Assembly (NCBI RefSeq): GCF_900105595.1
Contig: NZ_LT629784.1
Coordinates: forward strand, 868,001 to 932,000
Length of the DNA: 64,000 nt
Direction: 5' to 3'
Source: Stappia sp. ES.058
GTDB taxonomy: Bacteria > Pseudomonadota > Alphaproteobacteria > Rhizobiales > Stappiaceae
A program made the translations under genes and the position numbers. Under the pieces are notes generated by a model, which searched no databases, was not told the DNA's origin, and saw nothing but the letters and a program-made list of their open reading frames with translations. Below are positions 41,996-51,827 of the stretch, in pieces (the first letter of the stretch is position 1; every line of letters begins with the position of its first letter).

Positions 41996-42718
41996 ATGAC
42001 GGAAAGGCAGGAACGCATGGCCGACCCTTCGGAAATGCAGGCGCGGGCAAAGGCAATCGCCGATGCCCAGACCGGCAAGCACGTCCTTGACATCATCGAG
42101 ACCCAGCTTCGCAGGCTGGGCGCGACCCATATTCTCGCGGCGGGCCTGCCGATGCCCAACAGGCCGATCAACGGGCTCGTTCACCGGTTCCGCTGGGCGG
42201 ACAATCGCGCCGGCGGCATTGAGCGCTCCGAGCTGGATACCAATGACAGTGCGCTGATGCTCGGGCTGATGCGGACCCGTCCGTTCATCTGGGATGTGAA
42301 CGAGGGCGACATGTCCCATTCCGAGCTTCTCGCCTCGCTTGGACGCAACACGCAGGTCGTGGTAGTTCCGGTAACGGAGACGCATCCGTTCCAGGCTCTT
42401 GTTCTTGGCGGCGGGGCTCATCTGGAAGCCGGCAAGATCGAACTCTCCAATCTGGAACTGATTTGCAATGCCGCCTTTCGCCGCCTGATCGAGCTTGGGG
42501 TGATTTCGGCACAGCGCCCGGGAGATCTTTCGGCGCGCGAGCGCCGGGTTCTGGAACTTACCGCGCTTGGCAAGACAGCGAGCGATATCGCGGCCCTTCT
42601 CGAAATCTCGCAGCGCACGGTGCACGCCCACCTTCAAAACGCGAGCGCCAAGCTCAATGCCTCCAACAAGACCCATACCGTGGTCGAGGCGCTGCGATAC
42701 GGGCAGATCAAGCTTTGA
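41996..42718 (+). CDS. LuxR-type transcription regulator (solo)
   Basis: A 240-residue protein. The C-terminal ~60 residues are a LuxR/GerE helix-turn-helix (LSARERRVLELTALGKTASD, IAALLEISQRTVHAHLQNAS). The N-terminal ~170 residues are of the size of an autoinducer domain, but the canonical Trp/Tyr/Asp pattern for acyl-homoserine lactone binding is not obvious, so the ligand may differ. No LuxI synthase is in the window, making it a LuxR solo here. ATG 41996 has GGAG 12 bases upstream; ATG 42017 (with AGGA close by) is an alternative start. Confidence 0.87.
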   Translation: MTERQERMADPSEMQARAKAIADAQTGKHVLDIIETQLRRLGATHILAAGLPMPNRPINGLVHRFRWADNRAGGIERSELDTNDSALMLGLMRTRPFIWDVNEGDMSHSELLASLGRNTQVVVVPVTETHPFQALVLGGGAHLEAGKIELSNLELICNAAFRRLIELGVISAQRPGDLSARERRVLELTALGKTASDIAALLEISQRTVHAHLQNASAKLNASNKTHTVVEALRYGQIKL

Positions 42719-42896
42719 AAAGTCCGGCACGGTTCGCCAGGGCCGTGCCGATGCCTGGACGCGCCCGCCCCCTTGCGGCACGCCTGATTGCGCCGTCCTG
42801 AAGACGACGCATTCTCCTTCGACAGGCCACTGCGATTGCGCTTTTTGCGGGCAGTGGCGCGCTCGCCCCGGATGCGCATTCGGCTTTTGGAACATC

Positions 42897-43349
42897 ATGA
42901 GCGCCCCGACAACGCGGATTCGCGCCTATGATCCGGAAACGGATCTGAAGAGGCTTTCCGGCATCTGGCTCGATGCGTCGCTGCTGGCGCATGCCTTTGT
43001 CGGCAGGCAGCGCCTGCGTGAGCAGCGGGTCCGGATCGAGACCGAGTATCTCCCCAACGCGGAGACCTGGGTCGCGTGCCGGGGAGACGGGCCGGTCGGG
43101 TTCATCAGTCTCCTGGACGACTTGATCGGCGGGCTGTTCGTCGCTCCGCGTCATCACGGACAGGGGATCGGCCGGGCTCTCGTTGCGCATGCCTTGGCCC
43201 TGAAAGGCGAATTGTCGCTGGAGGTCTATACCGCCAACACGCCGGCCGTGGCATTTTATCAGGCGCTCGGCTTTCGCGAACGCTCGCGGCGGGCACGGGA
43301 CGACGAGGACATGCCGTTCGAAAACGCCTGTATGGTCCTGAAGCGGTGA
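42897..43349 (+). CDS. GNAT-family N-acetyltransferase
   Basis: A 150-residue acetyltransferase with the acetyl-CoA loop APRHHGQGIGRALVAHAL (~83-100) and a C-terminal TPAVAFYQALGFRERSRR segment typical of YjaB/RimI-like members. The start at 42897 has no good Shine-Dalgarno. It is the only gene between the LuxR-type regulator and the third mobile-repeat copy. The substrate is unknown. Confidence 0.87.
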   Translation: MSAPTTRIRAYDPETDLKRLSGIWLDASLLAHAFVGRQRLREQRVRIETEYLPNAETWVACRGDGPVGFISLLDDLIGGLFVAPRHHGQGIGRALVAHALALKGELSLEVYTANTPAVAFYQALGFRERSRRARDDEDMPFENACMVLKR

Positions 43350-43422
43350 TGCATGGACGCCCATTGCGTCTTCACGTGCCGGGGACACTTCGGTGCCTAT
43401 CGCATCGCCTGCAACGGTATTA

Positions 43423-43686
43423 GGGTCAGGACCTGTTGCTATGACTGAAATGGCGTTCGAGATGACGAGAGATGCAAGGAAAAGCCCAAAGAGCGGGGCC
43501 GTTCCCCCGGTCGAGGGCTTTGACGCCGCAGGTCGACGTCAGCTCGAGCGTCCTTCGGATCGGGCGGATCCGCACGGGATACCATGTCGCAATCCCTTGA
43601 AAGGCCTCGGCCTTCCTGCGGGCCTGCTTCTCGTATCCGCACACATCCGCTCCGACCATCGCAGTCATATCAACAGGTCCTGACCC
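43423..43686. repeat. 264-bp MITE-like element, copy 3 (inverted)
   Basis: The ends GGGTCAGGACCTGTTGCTAT and, inverted at the right, GGGTCAGGACCTGTTGATAT differ at one base. TA flanks it on both sides. The length equals copy 1 exactly and the interior is nearly the same, but in reverse orientation. It lies 34 kb from copies 1 and 2, between the acetyltransferase and the MFS gene, and interrupts no recognisable gene. Confidence 0.82.
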
Positions 43687-43777
43687 TAGGGTGTGAGCGC
43701 CTGCCGCCGTCACTTTCGTGAAATCCCATGAAAACAATCTCCGGTTTCCCTCTCACTGCTGCGTTCGGACGGCGCGC

Positions 43778-44962
43778 ATGACCGCCTCCAGACACGACGA
43801 TGCCTTGCGACTCGCGCTTGGCGGCCTGTGCGCGCTGGCCGTGGCGATGGGCATTGGCCGTTTTGCGTTGACCCCGATCCTGCCGTCCATGAGCGCAGGG
43901 ATCCCGTTGAACGCGTCTCAGGCAGGGATGATCGCCTCCGCCAATTTCCTCGGGTATCTGGTGGGCGCACTCGCCGCCATGTCCCTTGCAAGGTCTGCGG
44001 TGCGCACCGGATTTCGGGCAAGCCTTCTCGCCAGTGTTGCGACGACCGGCCTGATGGCCGTGGACGATGCGCTGCTGTTTCTCGCCATTGTGAGATTTCT
44101 GGGCGGTGTCGCCAGCGCCGGCGTTCTGGTCTGCTCTTCCACCCTGGTGCTCGAACGGCTGGCGCGGATGAACCGGGCGGGTCTCGCCGGCCTGCATTTT
44201 GCCGGTGTCGGTGTCGGGATCGCGCTGTCGGCGGCCCTGGTGGGAGTGCTTGTCGGCAACGGCGCGGCGTGGCAGGGGCAGTGGATCGGATCGGGCATTC
44301 TTGCCGCGGTGCTGGGCGTCGGCGCGTGGATCTGTCTTGTCACGGTGGATGATGAGCCGGCCGGAGCCGGCCCGGCTCGCGTGGAGACGCATCGCCCGCC
44401 GATAGAGCGCGCCACCCGACCGTCTGCGACCCTTGTGCGCCTTGCCGCCGCCTATGCGCTCTTCGGGATCGGCTACGTCGTGACCGCCACATTCCTGACG
44501 AGTATTCTTCGGGCATCGAAGACCCTGGCCGTCTACGAGACGCCGGCATGGGCGGCGGTCGGCCTGTCGGCGGCCGTGTCGGTCTGGATCTGGGGGCGGG
44601 TCGCCGCGCGGCTTGGCGGCATGCGGGCCTTTTCCCTGGCCTGCGCCTTGGAGGCGGTTGGTGTGGCCGCGAGCGTGCTGGTGCCGGGCGCCGCCGGTGC
44701 CGTCCTCGCCGCCATCCTGCTCGGCGGCACCTTCATGGGGATCACGTCGCTCGGGCTTGTCGAGGCGCGGCGTCTGTCCGGCGGTGACCCGAAAACCGTG
44801 CTCGGCCTGATGACCGCCTGTTTCGGTGTGGGGCAGATGCTGGGGCCGACCCTTGCCGGCTACGCGGCCGATCTCACCGGAAGCTTTTACTGGCCGTCAC
44901 TGTGCGCGGCGGGGCTTCTCGCGATTGCGGCACTCCTGACACGACGTCCGGCGCGGGCCTGA
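43778..44962 (+). CDS. YbfB/YjiJ-family MFS transporter
   Basis: A 394-residue membrane protein with 12 hydrophobic segments. The first helix GLCALAVAMGIGRFALTPIL is the mark of the YbfB/YjiJ MFS group, and the second half opens with AAYALFGIGYVVTATFLTSI. The ATG at 43778 gives the family's usual N-terminus. Substrates of this family are largely unknown. It lies just after mobile-repeat copy 3 and is convergent with the class IV aminotransferase. Confidence 0.87.
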   Translation: MTASRHDDALRLALGGLCALAVAMGIGRFALTPILPSMSAGIPLNASQAGMIASANFLGYLVGALAAMSLARSAVRTGFRASLLASVATTGLMAVDDALLFLAIVRFLGGVASAGVLVCSSTLVLERLARMNRAGLAGLHFAGVGVGIALSAALVGVLVGNGAAWQGQWIGSGILAAVLGVGAWICLVTVDDEPAGAGPARVETHRPPIERATRPSATLVRLAAAYALFGIGYVVTATFLTSILRASKTLAVYETPAWAAVGLSAAVSVWIWGRVAARLGGMRAFSLACALEAVGVAASVLVPGAAGAVLAAILLGGTFMGITSLGLVEARRLSGGDPKTVLGLMTACFGVGQMLGPTLAGYAADLTGSFYWPSLCAAGLLAIAALLTRRPARA

Positions 44963-44994
44963 AACGGGCAGCGCCGGACGTTGGAGACGCGCGA

Positions 44995-45852
44995 TCAGCG
45001 CTGTGCGAAATCCCAATAGAGTTCCCTTGCGCGGGCCGCCATCGGGCCGGGCTCCATGTCGCGATCCTCGATGCGGTTGACGGGCACGACCTTGTAGTAG
45101 TTCCCGGTGCAAAAGATTTCGTCGGCATCGAGGAAGTCGCCGTAGCCGAGCGTGCGTTCGTGCACCACCGTTCCGGCGTCGCGCAACAACTGGACGACGC
45201 GCTGGCGCGTGATGCCGTTCAGGAACGTCCCGTTCCAGGCCGGGGTGTGCACCTCGCCGTCCTTGACCATGAAAACATTCGCCGTGGTCAGTTCCGCGAC
45301 GTTGCCCAGCATGTCGAGCACGATGGCGTTGTCGAAGCCGCGCGACCTGGCCTCGACGATGGCGCGCGCGTTGTTGGGGTACAGGCATCCGGCCTTGGCG
45401 TTGACCGGCATGGTCTCGAGCGTCGGCCTGCGGAACGGGGACAGCGTCAGCGAAATGGCGGTGTCCGGCGGCGCCATCGCCGCCTCGAACAGGCACATGC
45501 AAAACCGGGTGCTGTCCGGGTCCGGGGCGATCACGCCGGGACCTTCGCCTTCGGCCCAGTACATCGGCTTGATGTAGACGGCGGCGCCGGGCGCGAACCT
45601 CGCCATGCCCTCGTTGGCAAGCTCGATCATCTCGCCGACCTTCATGGTCGCCTTCATGCCGAGCGCGACGCAGGAATCGTTGAGCCGCTGGCAATGCAGA
45701 TCAAGATCGGGGGTCAAGCCATCGAACCCGCGCGCGCCGTCGAAGACGCTCGACCCAAGCCAGGATGCATGACTGCGCGGCCCCATCATCGGCGGATTGC
45801 CGTCCAGCCACTGCCCGTCGATCCAGTTCCAGGTCTGCGACCACTCGGCCAT
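44995..45852 (-). CDS. Class IV (branched-chain-like) aminotransferase
   Basis: A 285-residue fold-type IV PLP enzyme. The probable PLP lysine is in MPVNAKAGCLYPNNARAI, followed by FDNAIVLDMLGNVAELTTAN and the phosphate loop TFLNGITRQRVVQLL. This matches branched-chain aminotransferase-like proteins, often annotated as BCAT-beta. The ATG at 45852 is chosen because AAGGAGAG stands 5 bases before it. It may transaminate Val/Leu/Ile or a D-amino acid; sequence alone cannot decide. Confidence 0.87.
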   Translation of the reverse strand: MAEWSQTWNWIDGQWLDGNPPMMGPRSHASWLGSSVFDGARGFDGLTPDLDLHCQRLNDSCVALGMKATMKVGEMIELANEGMARFAPGAAVYIKPMYWAEGEGPGVIAPDPDSTRFCMCLFEAAMAPPDTAISLTLSPFRRPTLETMPVNAKAGCLYPNNARAIVEARSRGFDNAIVLDMLGNVAELTTANVFMVKDGEVHTPAWNGTFLNGITRQRVVQLLRDAGTVVHERTLGYGDFLDADEIFCTGNYYKVVPVNRIEDRDMEPGPMAARARELYWDFAQR

Positions 45853-46143
45853 ACCGCTCTCCTTGGTTGAATTCAAAGTCGTGAATGGTCGGGATCGAAC
45901 GCCGATCCCTCTGCAAGGTCAAGACCCTGCCGTACATATCGGTAAAAAGAGGAGGATTGTTCTTGGATTTTTTCACTGCGGGACAGGATTGACCTCCAGC
46001 CGTCGGATTCTGAAATTTTCCCATTGCGTTTGATCCGCCGCGCGATTTCCACCGGCCGGAACGGATTTCGGTTCCCCTCTCCCATTGTGTTCACGATATG
46101 TTCGGTTTGATCGCGGCAATCGAAACTCTTCGGGGAGACGGAT

Positions 46144-46581
46144 ATGGAACAACGGCTCACGCTGGTGACACTGGGCGTTGAGGATGTCGCCGCAACCAGG
46201 CGGTTCTTCGAGGACGGGCTTGGCTGGCGCGCCGCCGGATTCGACAGCGCCGAGATCGCGTTTTTCGACACGGGATCATGTGTGCTTGGCATTTTGGGGC
46301 GCGCGGCATTGGCAAAGGATGCCAGCGTCGAAGACGATGGCGGACAGTTCCCCGCCACATCAATCGCCTGGAATGGGCGCAGCGAAGCCGAAGTCGACGC
46401 CGCCTTTGCCCGCGCTGTTGCTGCGGGAGCCGAGGCGGTAAAGCCGCCCGAGGCCGTGTTCTGCGGCGGATACTCGGGCTATGTGCGCATTCCCGGCGGC
46501 CATTTGCTCGAACTGGCCTTCAATCCCGCCTGGCCGCTCGATGAAACCGGACGCATGCAGGTGCCGCTCCCGGCCGAATGA
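46144..46581 (+). CDS. VOC-family (glyoxalase-like) protein
   Basis: A 145-residue vicinal-oxygen-chelate protein with two beta-alpha-beta-beta-beta units: LTLVTLGVEDVAATRRFFED at the start, SYGYVRIPGGHLLELAFNPA-like sequence at the end with a metal-type Glu. It resembles small dioxygenase/bleomycin-resistance-like proteins. The start has CGGGGAGA about 7 bases before it. No substrate is assignable. The next gene (haloacid dehalogenase) lies 112 bases downstream. Confidence 0.85.
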   Translation: MEQRLTLVTLGVEDVAATRRFFEDGLGWRAAGFDSAEIAFFDTGSCVLGILGRAALAKDASVEDDGGQFPATSIAWNGRSEAEVDAAFARAVAAGAEAVKPPEAVFCGGYSGYVRIPGGHLLELAFNPAWPLDETGRMQVPLPAE

Positions 46582-46693
46582 TCTCCGTGACCGCCGGATG
46601 AATTGTGCATTGCACAAAAGCATTGACCTGAGCCGGCTATGGCTGTTTGCTCAGCAGGTGATCAAAAAATCGGCACCAACCCGAGTTCCGCTC

Positions 46694-47374
46694 ATGTCGC
46701 AACCGCTCGCCAAGCCTGTTTCCGCTTTCGTCTTCGATGCCTATGGCACGCTCTTCGACGTGCATGCGGCGGTGCGTCGCCATGCCGGGGACCTCGGGCC
46801 GGACGCGCAACGCCTGTCGTCGGTGTGGCGCGACAAGCAACTGGAGTATTCCTGGACGCGGGCGCTGATGGACCGCTACCTCGATTTCTGGACGCTGACC
46901 GAACAGGCGCTCGACACGGCGATGGCGATCGTCGGCAAGAGCGACGCGGACTTGCGCAAGCGCCTTCTCGACGCCTACTGGAAGCTCGATTGCTACGAGG
47001 AGGTGCCCGCCGTTCTCAAGCGTCTGAAGGACGATGGCCATCGTCTCGCGATCCTGTCGAACGGCTCACCGTCAATGCTGGAATCGGCGGCGCGCGCCGC
47101 CGGCATCGACGACCTTCTCGACGAGGTGTTTTCGACCGATCTCCTGAAGACCTACAAGACCCGGCAGGACGTCTACGAGATCGTCACCAACCATTTCCGT
47201 GTCTACCCGGAGGCCGTGTCCTTCCAGTCGTCCAACCGGTGGGACATCGCCGGTGCCACCGCTTTCGGGTTCCGCACCGTCTGGGTGAACCGGACCGGCG
47301 CTGCGGATGAATACGCCGACCTGCCGCCGGTCGCTGTGCTCAATGATCTCAACGGGTTGCTTGCGCTGAGTTGA
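46694..47374 (+). CDS. Haloacid dehalogenase, type II (HAD superfamily)
   Basis: A 226-residue HAD enzyme. Motif I FVFDAYGTLFD supplies the nucleophilic Asp. Motif II is ILSNGSPSML, the lysine motif is LKTYKTRQDVYE, and the last motif FQSSNRWDIAGATAFGF with VNRTG matches L-2-haloacid dehalogenases. It should hydrolyse (S)-2-haloacids to (R)-2-hydroxyacids, though many relatives act on other small phospho- or halo-compounds. The start MSQPLAKPVSAF is the standard N-terminus. Confidence 0.88.
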   Translation: MSQPLAKPVSAFVFDAYGTLFDVHAAVRRHAGDLGPDAQRLSSVWRDKQLEYSWTRALMDRYLDFWTLTEQALDTAMAIVGKSDADLRKRLLDAYWKLDCYEEVPAVLKRLKDDGHRLAILSNGSPSMLESAARAAGIDDLLDEVFSTDLLKTYKTRQDVYEIVTNHFRVYPEAVSFQSSNRWDIAGATAFGFRTVWVNRTGAADEYADLPPVAVLNDLNGLLALS

Positions 47375-47408
47375 GGCGCGAGCCGGGAACGCAAGCCCGG
47401 CATCCCGC

Positions 47409-47990
47409 TCAGGTCTCGCTGCGCTTGATCCACTTCGGCGTCTTCGGCGCTTCATAGCGTTCAAAGGCAGCGAGCAGCGCGTCGGGCGTTTCCTCCACCG
47501 CGACCATCGCCCGCATTTCCGGGCGCACGAACTCCTCGTCGCGCTGCAGGTCGAGGAACGCCAGCAACCCGTCGTAGAAGCCCGACACGTTCAGCAGGCC
47601 GCAGGGCTTGCGGTGGTATCCGAGCTGGCCCCAGGTCCAGATCTCGAACAGCTCCTCCATCGTGCCGGCGCCGCCGGGAAGCGCGATGAAGCCGTCCGAA
47701 AGATCCGCCATCATCGCCTTGCGCTCGTGCATGGAGGAGACGACGTGCAGGGCGCTCAAGCCTTCGTGCGCCAGCTCCTTCTCTTCCAGCGCGATCGGCA
47801 GCACGCCGATCACTTCGCCGCCCGCCGCCAGAGCCGCGTCGGCGACCACGCCCATCAACCCGACCTTGGCGCCGCCATAGACCAGTCGCCGGCCGCTTGC
47901 CGCGATGGCGCGGCCCGTGGCGGCCGCGGCCTTCTGATAGTCCGTTCGTCGGCCCATGCTGGAGCCGCAGAAGACGCAAATCGATTTCAT
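47409..47990 (-). CDS. LOG-family (TIGR00730) nucleotide phosphoribohydrolase
   Basis: A 193-residue Rossmann-like protein. The N-terminus [10 protein letters not shown] and the signature [20 protein letters not shown] (PGGxGTxxE) define the lysine-decarboxylase-like/LOG family, which cleaves cytokinin riboside or AMP 5'-monophosphates at the N-glycosidic bond. The ATG at 47990 is the family start. In bacteria the enzyme is thought to handle nucleotide salvage or make cytokinin-like bases. It precedes no obvious partner; the M20 peptidase gene ends 62 bases upstream on the same strand. Confidence 0.9.
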   Translation of the reverse strand: MKSICVFCGSSMGRRTDYQKAAAATGRAIAASGRRLVYGGAKVGLMGVVADAALAAGGEVIGVLPIALEEKELAHEGLSALHVVSSMHERKAMMADLSDGFIALPGGAGTMEELFEIWTWGQLGYHRKPCGLLNVSGFYDGLLAFLDLQRDEEFVRPEMRAMVAVEETPDALLAAFERYEAPKTPKWIKRSET

Positions 47991-48052
47991 CCGGTGTCCT
48001 GTCGTGCGGTGCGACGTGCCGGCGCCGCGATCCGGGCGCCGGCGCGGGGACT

Positions 48053-49444
48053 TCAGTCTTGCGAAAGCGCGTCGAGCACGCGCGCCCAGGAGCGGATGCC
48101 CTTGTGATAGCTCGACATCTCGTATTTCTCGTTGGGCGAGTGCACCTTGTCGTCGTCGAGACCGAAGCCGATCAGCATGGAATCCATGCCCAGCATCGAC
48201 TTGAAGTCGCCGACGATGGGGATCGAACCGCCGCAGCCGATCAGCGCGGCTTCCTTGCCCCATTCCTCGGTCAGCGCCTGACGGCCCTTGGCAAGCGCCG
48301 GGCTGTCGAAGTCGAGGCGGAGCGCCGGGCTGCCGCCGTGCTTTGAGAAGCTGACCTCGCAGTCGTCGGGCAGGTGCTCGCGCACATGGGTGCGGAAGGC
48401 GAGACGGATCTGGTCCGGGTCCTGGTCGCCGACGAGGCGGAACGACAGCTTGGCGTGCGCCTGCGAGGGGATCACCGTCTTGAAGCCGGCGCCGGTGTAG
48501 CCGCCCCAGATGCCGTTGATCTCGCAGGTCGGCCGCGTCCAGATCTGCTCCAGCGCGCTGCGATCGGCCTCGCCGGCCGGATGCTTCAGCCCGACGCCGC
48601 CCAGAAACGTCTCATGATCGAAGCCGAGCGCATCCCACAGCTCGGTCACGTCTTCGGGCATGTCGATCACGCCGTCGTAGAAATGCGGCAGCGTCACCTT
48701 GCCGCTTTCGTCGTGCAGCCCCGCGATGATGTCGGCGAGCACATGGATCGGATTGCGCGCAGCGCCCCCGTACATGCCCGAATGCAGGTCGCGGTCGGCG
48801 GCGGTGATGGTGATCTGTTCGCCAACGAGCCCGCGCAGCATGGTGCTGATCGCCGGCGTCTCGCGGTCCCACATGCCGGTGTCGCAGACGAGCGCCAGAT
48901 CGCAGGACAGCTCCTCCTGGTTGGCCTCCAGGAAGGGGTGCAGCGACGGCGAGCCGCTCTCTTCCTCGCCCTCCAGCAGCACCGAGACGCTGAGCGGCAG
49001 GCCGCCGGTCTCCGCGACCCAGGCGCGCGCCGCCTCCACGAAGGTCATCAGCTGGCCCTTGTCATCGGCGGCCCCGCGCGCGACGATCATCTTCGTGCCG
49101 TCCTCGCGGCTGACGACGCGCGGCTCGAACGGGTCGCATTCCCACAGATCGAGCGGATCGACCGGCTGCACGTCGTAGTGGCCGTAGAAGAGCACATGCG
49201 GGCCGGGCTTGTCCGTGTCGGTCTTGTGGCCCACGACCATCGGATGGCCGTCGGTGTCGCGCACGGTCGCGGCAATGCCGATCCCGGTGAGTTCGCGCGC
49301 CAGCCAGTCGGCGGCGGCGCGGCAGTCGCCCTTGAATTCGGGATCGGTGGAGATGCTCTTGATCTTCAACAGGTCGAACAGGCGGGAAAGCGAGGCGTCG
49401 AAATCGGCGTCGATACGCGCGAGAACCCGGTCGAGATGGGACAT
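48053..49444 (-). CDS. M20-family dipeptidase
   Basis: A 463-residue zinc metallopeptidase. Metal-binding and catalytic motifs are [27 protein letters not shown], the Glu pair in [23 protein letters not shown], and the late His in [16 protein letters not shown]. The dimerisation domain lies in between ([20 protein letters not shown]). It matches bacterial M20 dipeptidases of the CNDP-like group, acting on dipeptides in the cytoplasm. The start at 49444 gives [15 protein letters not shown]. Confidence 0.9.
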   Translation of the reverse strand: MSHLDRVLARIDADFDASLSRLFDLLKIKSISTDPEFKGDCRAAADWLARELTGIGIAATVRDTDGHPMVVGHKTDTDKPGPHVLFYGHYDVQPVDPLDLWECDPFEPRVVSREDGTKMIVARGAADDKGQLMTFVEAARAWVAETGGLPLSVSVLLEGEEESGSPSLHPFLEANQEELSCDLALVCDTGMWDRETPAISTMLRGLVGEQITITAADRDLHSGMYGGAARNPIHVLADIIAGLHDESGKVTLPHFYDGVIDMPEDVTELWDALGFDHETFLGGVGLKHPAGEADRSALEQIWTRPTCEINGIWGGYTGAGFKTVIPSQAHAKLSFRLVGDQDPDQIRLAFRTHVREHLPDDCEVSFSKHGGSPALRLDFDSPALAKGRQALTEEWGKEAALIGCGGSIPIVGDFKSMLGMDSMLIGFGLDDDKVHSPNEKYEMSSYHKGIRSWARVLDALSQD

Positions 49445-49618
49445 GAAACGGCTCCGGTGAGACAGGAATGCGCCGCGCCGGGCGAGCCCGTGCGAGACGC
49501 GAAATTGGAAAGGCCGCCAGATGGCCACAGATCGGCGGGACTGGCAAGGGGAGGGGGAGGCGGAGCGATGCGTTCAAAACAGTCTTGAGGCACTGCTTTC
49601 AAGATCACCCAAACAGAA

Positions 49619-49650
49619 AAGGCCGCCTGCAGATTTCTGCAGACGGCCTT
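49619..49650 (-). terminator. Terminator of the inverse autotransporter gene
   Basis: AAGGCCG-C-CTGCAG and CTGCAG-A-CGGCCTT form a stem around ATTT. On the minus strand TTTTCTGTTT follows it, a good Rho-independent pattern 27 bases after the gene's stop. Confidence 0.75.
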
Positions 49651-49676
49651 GGTATCGGACCCGTTGTCGTGCCCCT

Positions 49677-51827
49677 TTAAAAATTCGCGACCTCGGCGCA
49701 GGTGGTTGCGACGTCGGCAGGGGAGAGCGTCGCGCCGTTGATCGAAAGCGTGCCGCCGCCCGGTTGCGTCAGTGTTGTCGGCATGTAGGGCGAGCGGCCG
49801 CAAGCCTCTGGCGTTCCGGTGACCGAGACGGTTCCGGTGAGGTTTGCGAAATCGCCCATCATCCAGAAGCCGGCGCGTCCCGCGCCGTCGATTGTCGTGT
49901 TGTCGAAGGCGATATTGTCCGACGGGTTGAGCGTCTGCATGAGCTGGATGCCGATGATGTCCACATCGGAAATCGCGATGTCGGCAAAGCTTGAATCGCG
50001 GATGCCCATGATCATCATGCCGCTGTTGGTGGCGCCGGAAATCGTCAGGTTGTCGAAGTCGTAGCCGGTGTTGGAGTCCGCTCCGACGATGATCGAGCCG
50101 TCGCCGCTGTAGGCGGAGATGTTGATGCCGCTGCGCTTGCCGATGTTGGGCAGCGCGCCCAGACCGGAGAGCGTCGAGTTGCGGTAGGCGATGTCGCCCG
50201 ACGCGACGAAGGCGGCGCCGTCCGCGGTCGTCTGTGCAACGTTCACCCGGTCGAGCGTCGCGCCATGCACATAATGGAAGATGAAGCCTTCCTTGGACGT
50301 GTTGGAGATGTCGAAGCCGGTCAGCGTCAGGTCCTGCGAGACATTGGCGAAGAGGCCCATGCCCACCCGGTCGGCGGTGACCGTCTCCATCGTCACGTCG
50401 CTTGCCCGGTTGAGGCGTATGCCGACGCCGCGCAGGGTCGCGGTCGGATCGAAATTGCTGAAGCCGTCGGCGGCGTCGAAATTGATGTCGGAAAGCGCGA
50501 CGCGCGCCACCGACAGTCCGGTGCCGTTTTCGAAGTTGATGCCGGCCCCCGCGACGCCGGAAATCGAAAGATCCGCCAGCGCGACGCGGTCGGCGCCGTC
50601 GGAGGTGACCGCGTGCCGTCCGCCGGTGAGGGTGAACCCGGACAACGTGGTATCGTCGGCCATCGCAAAGAGGTCGCGCGACGCGTCGGTTCCGTGCAGC
50701 CGTGTGTCGCCGACGCGCATCGCCCGGCCGGTGAGCGGGTTCCTGACATTGAATGCACCGGCGACGCGCTGGTTGGCGGTGAGGCTGATCGTGTCGTCGA
50801 TCGCAATCTCGCTTCCCGTTCCGTTGATGAAGACCTGCCGGCCAGCGCCCGCCGTGTCGATCTGCTGGGCGAGGTCGCCGTCGGCGGGGTCGATGATCGC
50901 CAGATCGTCGAGCGCGGCGCCGGTCGCCGCGTCGATGCCGGTGACAGCCTGGCCGAAGGCGCCGGCCTGCGTGACGATGTCGACGTCGCGCGTCACCGTT
51001 TCCGTCATGCGCTTCTGCAGCGGGGTGAGGGGGGATCTGCCGTCGTTGTCGTCGACGCGCTGCAGCGGCAACCTAAGCCGCGCACCGAGGAACCCTTGCG
51101 ACCCGCGCGGTTCGTCATACTGGTATTCGGCGATCAGGCTGACGCGGCTTCCGGCAAAGAGCACGTCGTCGACCCGGTATTCGGCGCGCACGCGCGGACC
51201 CCAGACCGTGTCGGCCTTGTCCTCCCAGAAGGCGTAGCCGCCGCCGTGGACCCAGAGCGCGTCGCTGCCGTCGCCCAAGAGGCTCAGGCCGGTCAGCACG
51301 CTCGCCTCCGCGTCGACGCCCCGCATCGCGCGTTCCTCGCCGCCGCGCACGGTGATTGAGGCATCGCCGACGCTCGCACTGTCATGCGAGGCGGCCTGAT
51401 GCACGGTCTTGCCGAACGGCAGATAGACATTCGCGCGCAGGCCGAGGCGCTCGCTCATGGCTTCCGCGCCGAGGGTCACTTGCGTGAAATGGTTGTTGTG
51501 CTGCGAGCGGCGGTAGTCGAGAAACCCGTAGGCCCCGACGATCCAGCGGTTGTCGATGATCTGGCGGATGCCGAGCCCGGCGTTGAGTTCCTGAGAACCT
51601 GGCGAGCCGAAGCTGCCGCGAATGTCGGTGTAGATCAGCCGGTCGAAGGTCTGGAACAGCGGAACGAAAATCGTCGTCTCGCCGACATCGGTCTTGGTGC
51701 CGACCTTGCCGCCGATCTCCAGATGCGGCCCCCACAGCGGCGCGGTGTCTGCGAAGGCGGGAAGCGACGGGACAAGCGTGGCATAAAGGGCGGTGGCGCA
51801 GAGCAACAGGGTATGGTTCTTGGTCAT
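49677..51827 (-). CDS. Inverse autotransporter-like protein with beta-helix passenger
   Basis: A 716-residue exported protein. A Sec signal (1-27, ending PSLPAFA|D) is followed by a ~260-residue outer-membrane barrel-like domain of the intimin/invasin type (LEIGGKVGTKTDVGETTIF, the segment ELNAGLGIRQIIDNRWIVGA, then ANVYLPFGKTVHQ). From ~residue 270 on, the protein is a right-handed beta-helix with many N/D/G turns (TRLHGTDASRDLFAMADDTT, ISNTSKEGFIFHYVHGATLD). Known inverse autotransporters usually carry Ig-like passengers, so a beta-helix passenger is unusual. Surface display with adhesive or enzymatic function is inferred. It is divergent from a lipoprotein gene and has its own terminator. 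Confidence 0.8.
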   Translation of the reverse strand: MTKNHTLLLCATALYATLVPSLPAFADTAPLWGPHLEIGGKVGTKTDVGETTIFVPLFQTFDRLIYTDIRGSFGSPGSQELNAGLGIRQIIDNRWIVGAYGFLDYRRSQHNNHFTQVTLGAEAMSERLGLRANVYLPFGKTVHQAASHDSASVGDASITVRGGEERAMRGVDAEASVLTGLSLLGDGSDALWVHGGGYAFWEDKADTVWGPRVRAEYRVDDVLFAGSRVSLIAEYQYDEPRGSQGFLGARLRLPLQRVDDNDGRSPLTPLQKRMTETVTRDVDIVTQAGAFGQAVTGIDAATGAALDDLAIIDPADGDLAQQIDTAGAGRQVFINGTGSEIAIDDTISLTANQRVAGAFNVRNPLTGRAMRVGDTRLHGTDASRDLFAMADDTTLSGFTLTGGRHAVTSDGADRVALADLSISGVAGAGINFENGTGLSVARVALSDINFDAADGFSNFDPTATLRGVGIRLNRASDVTMETVTADRVGMGLFANVSQDLTLTGFDISNTSKEGFIFHYVHGATLDRVNVAQTTADGAAFVASGDIAYRNSTLSGLGALPNIGKRSGINISAYSGDGSIIVGADSNTGYDFDNLTISGATNSGMMIMGIRDSSFADIAISDVDIIGIQLMQTLNPSDNIAFDNTTIDGAGRAGFWMMGDFANLTGTVSVTGTPEACGRSPYMPTTLTQPGGGTLSINGATLSPADVATTCAEVANF

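Noticed and set aside
48374-49588. Plus-strand open frame of 404 codons opposite the M20 peptidase gene
   Set aside because: Antisense shadow; the minus strand carries all metal-binding motifs of a peptidase.
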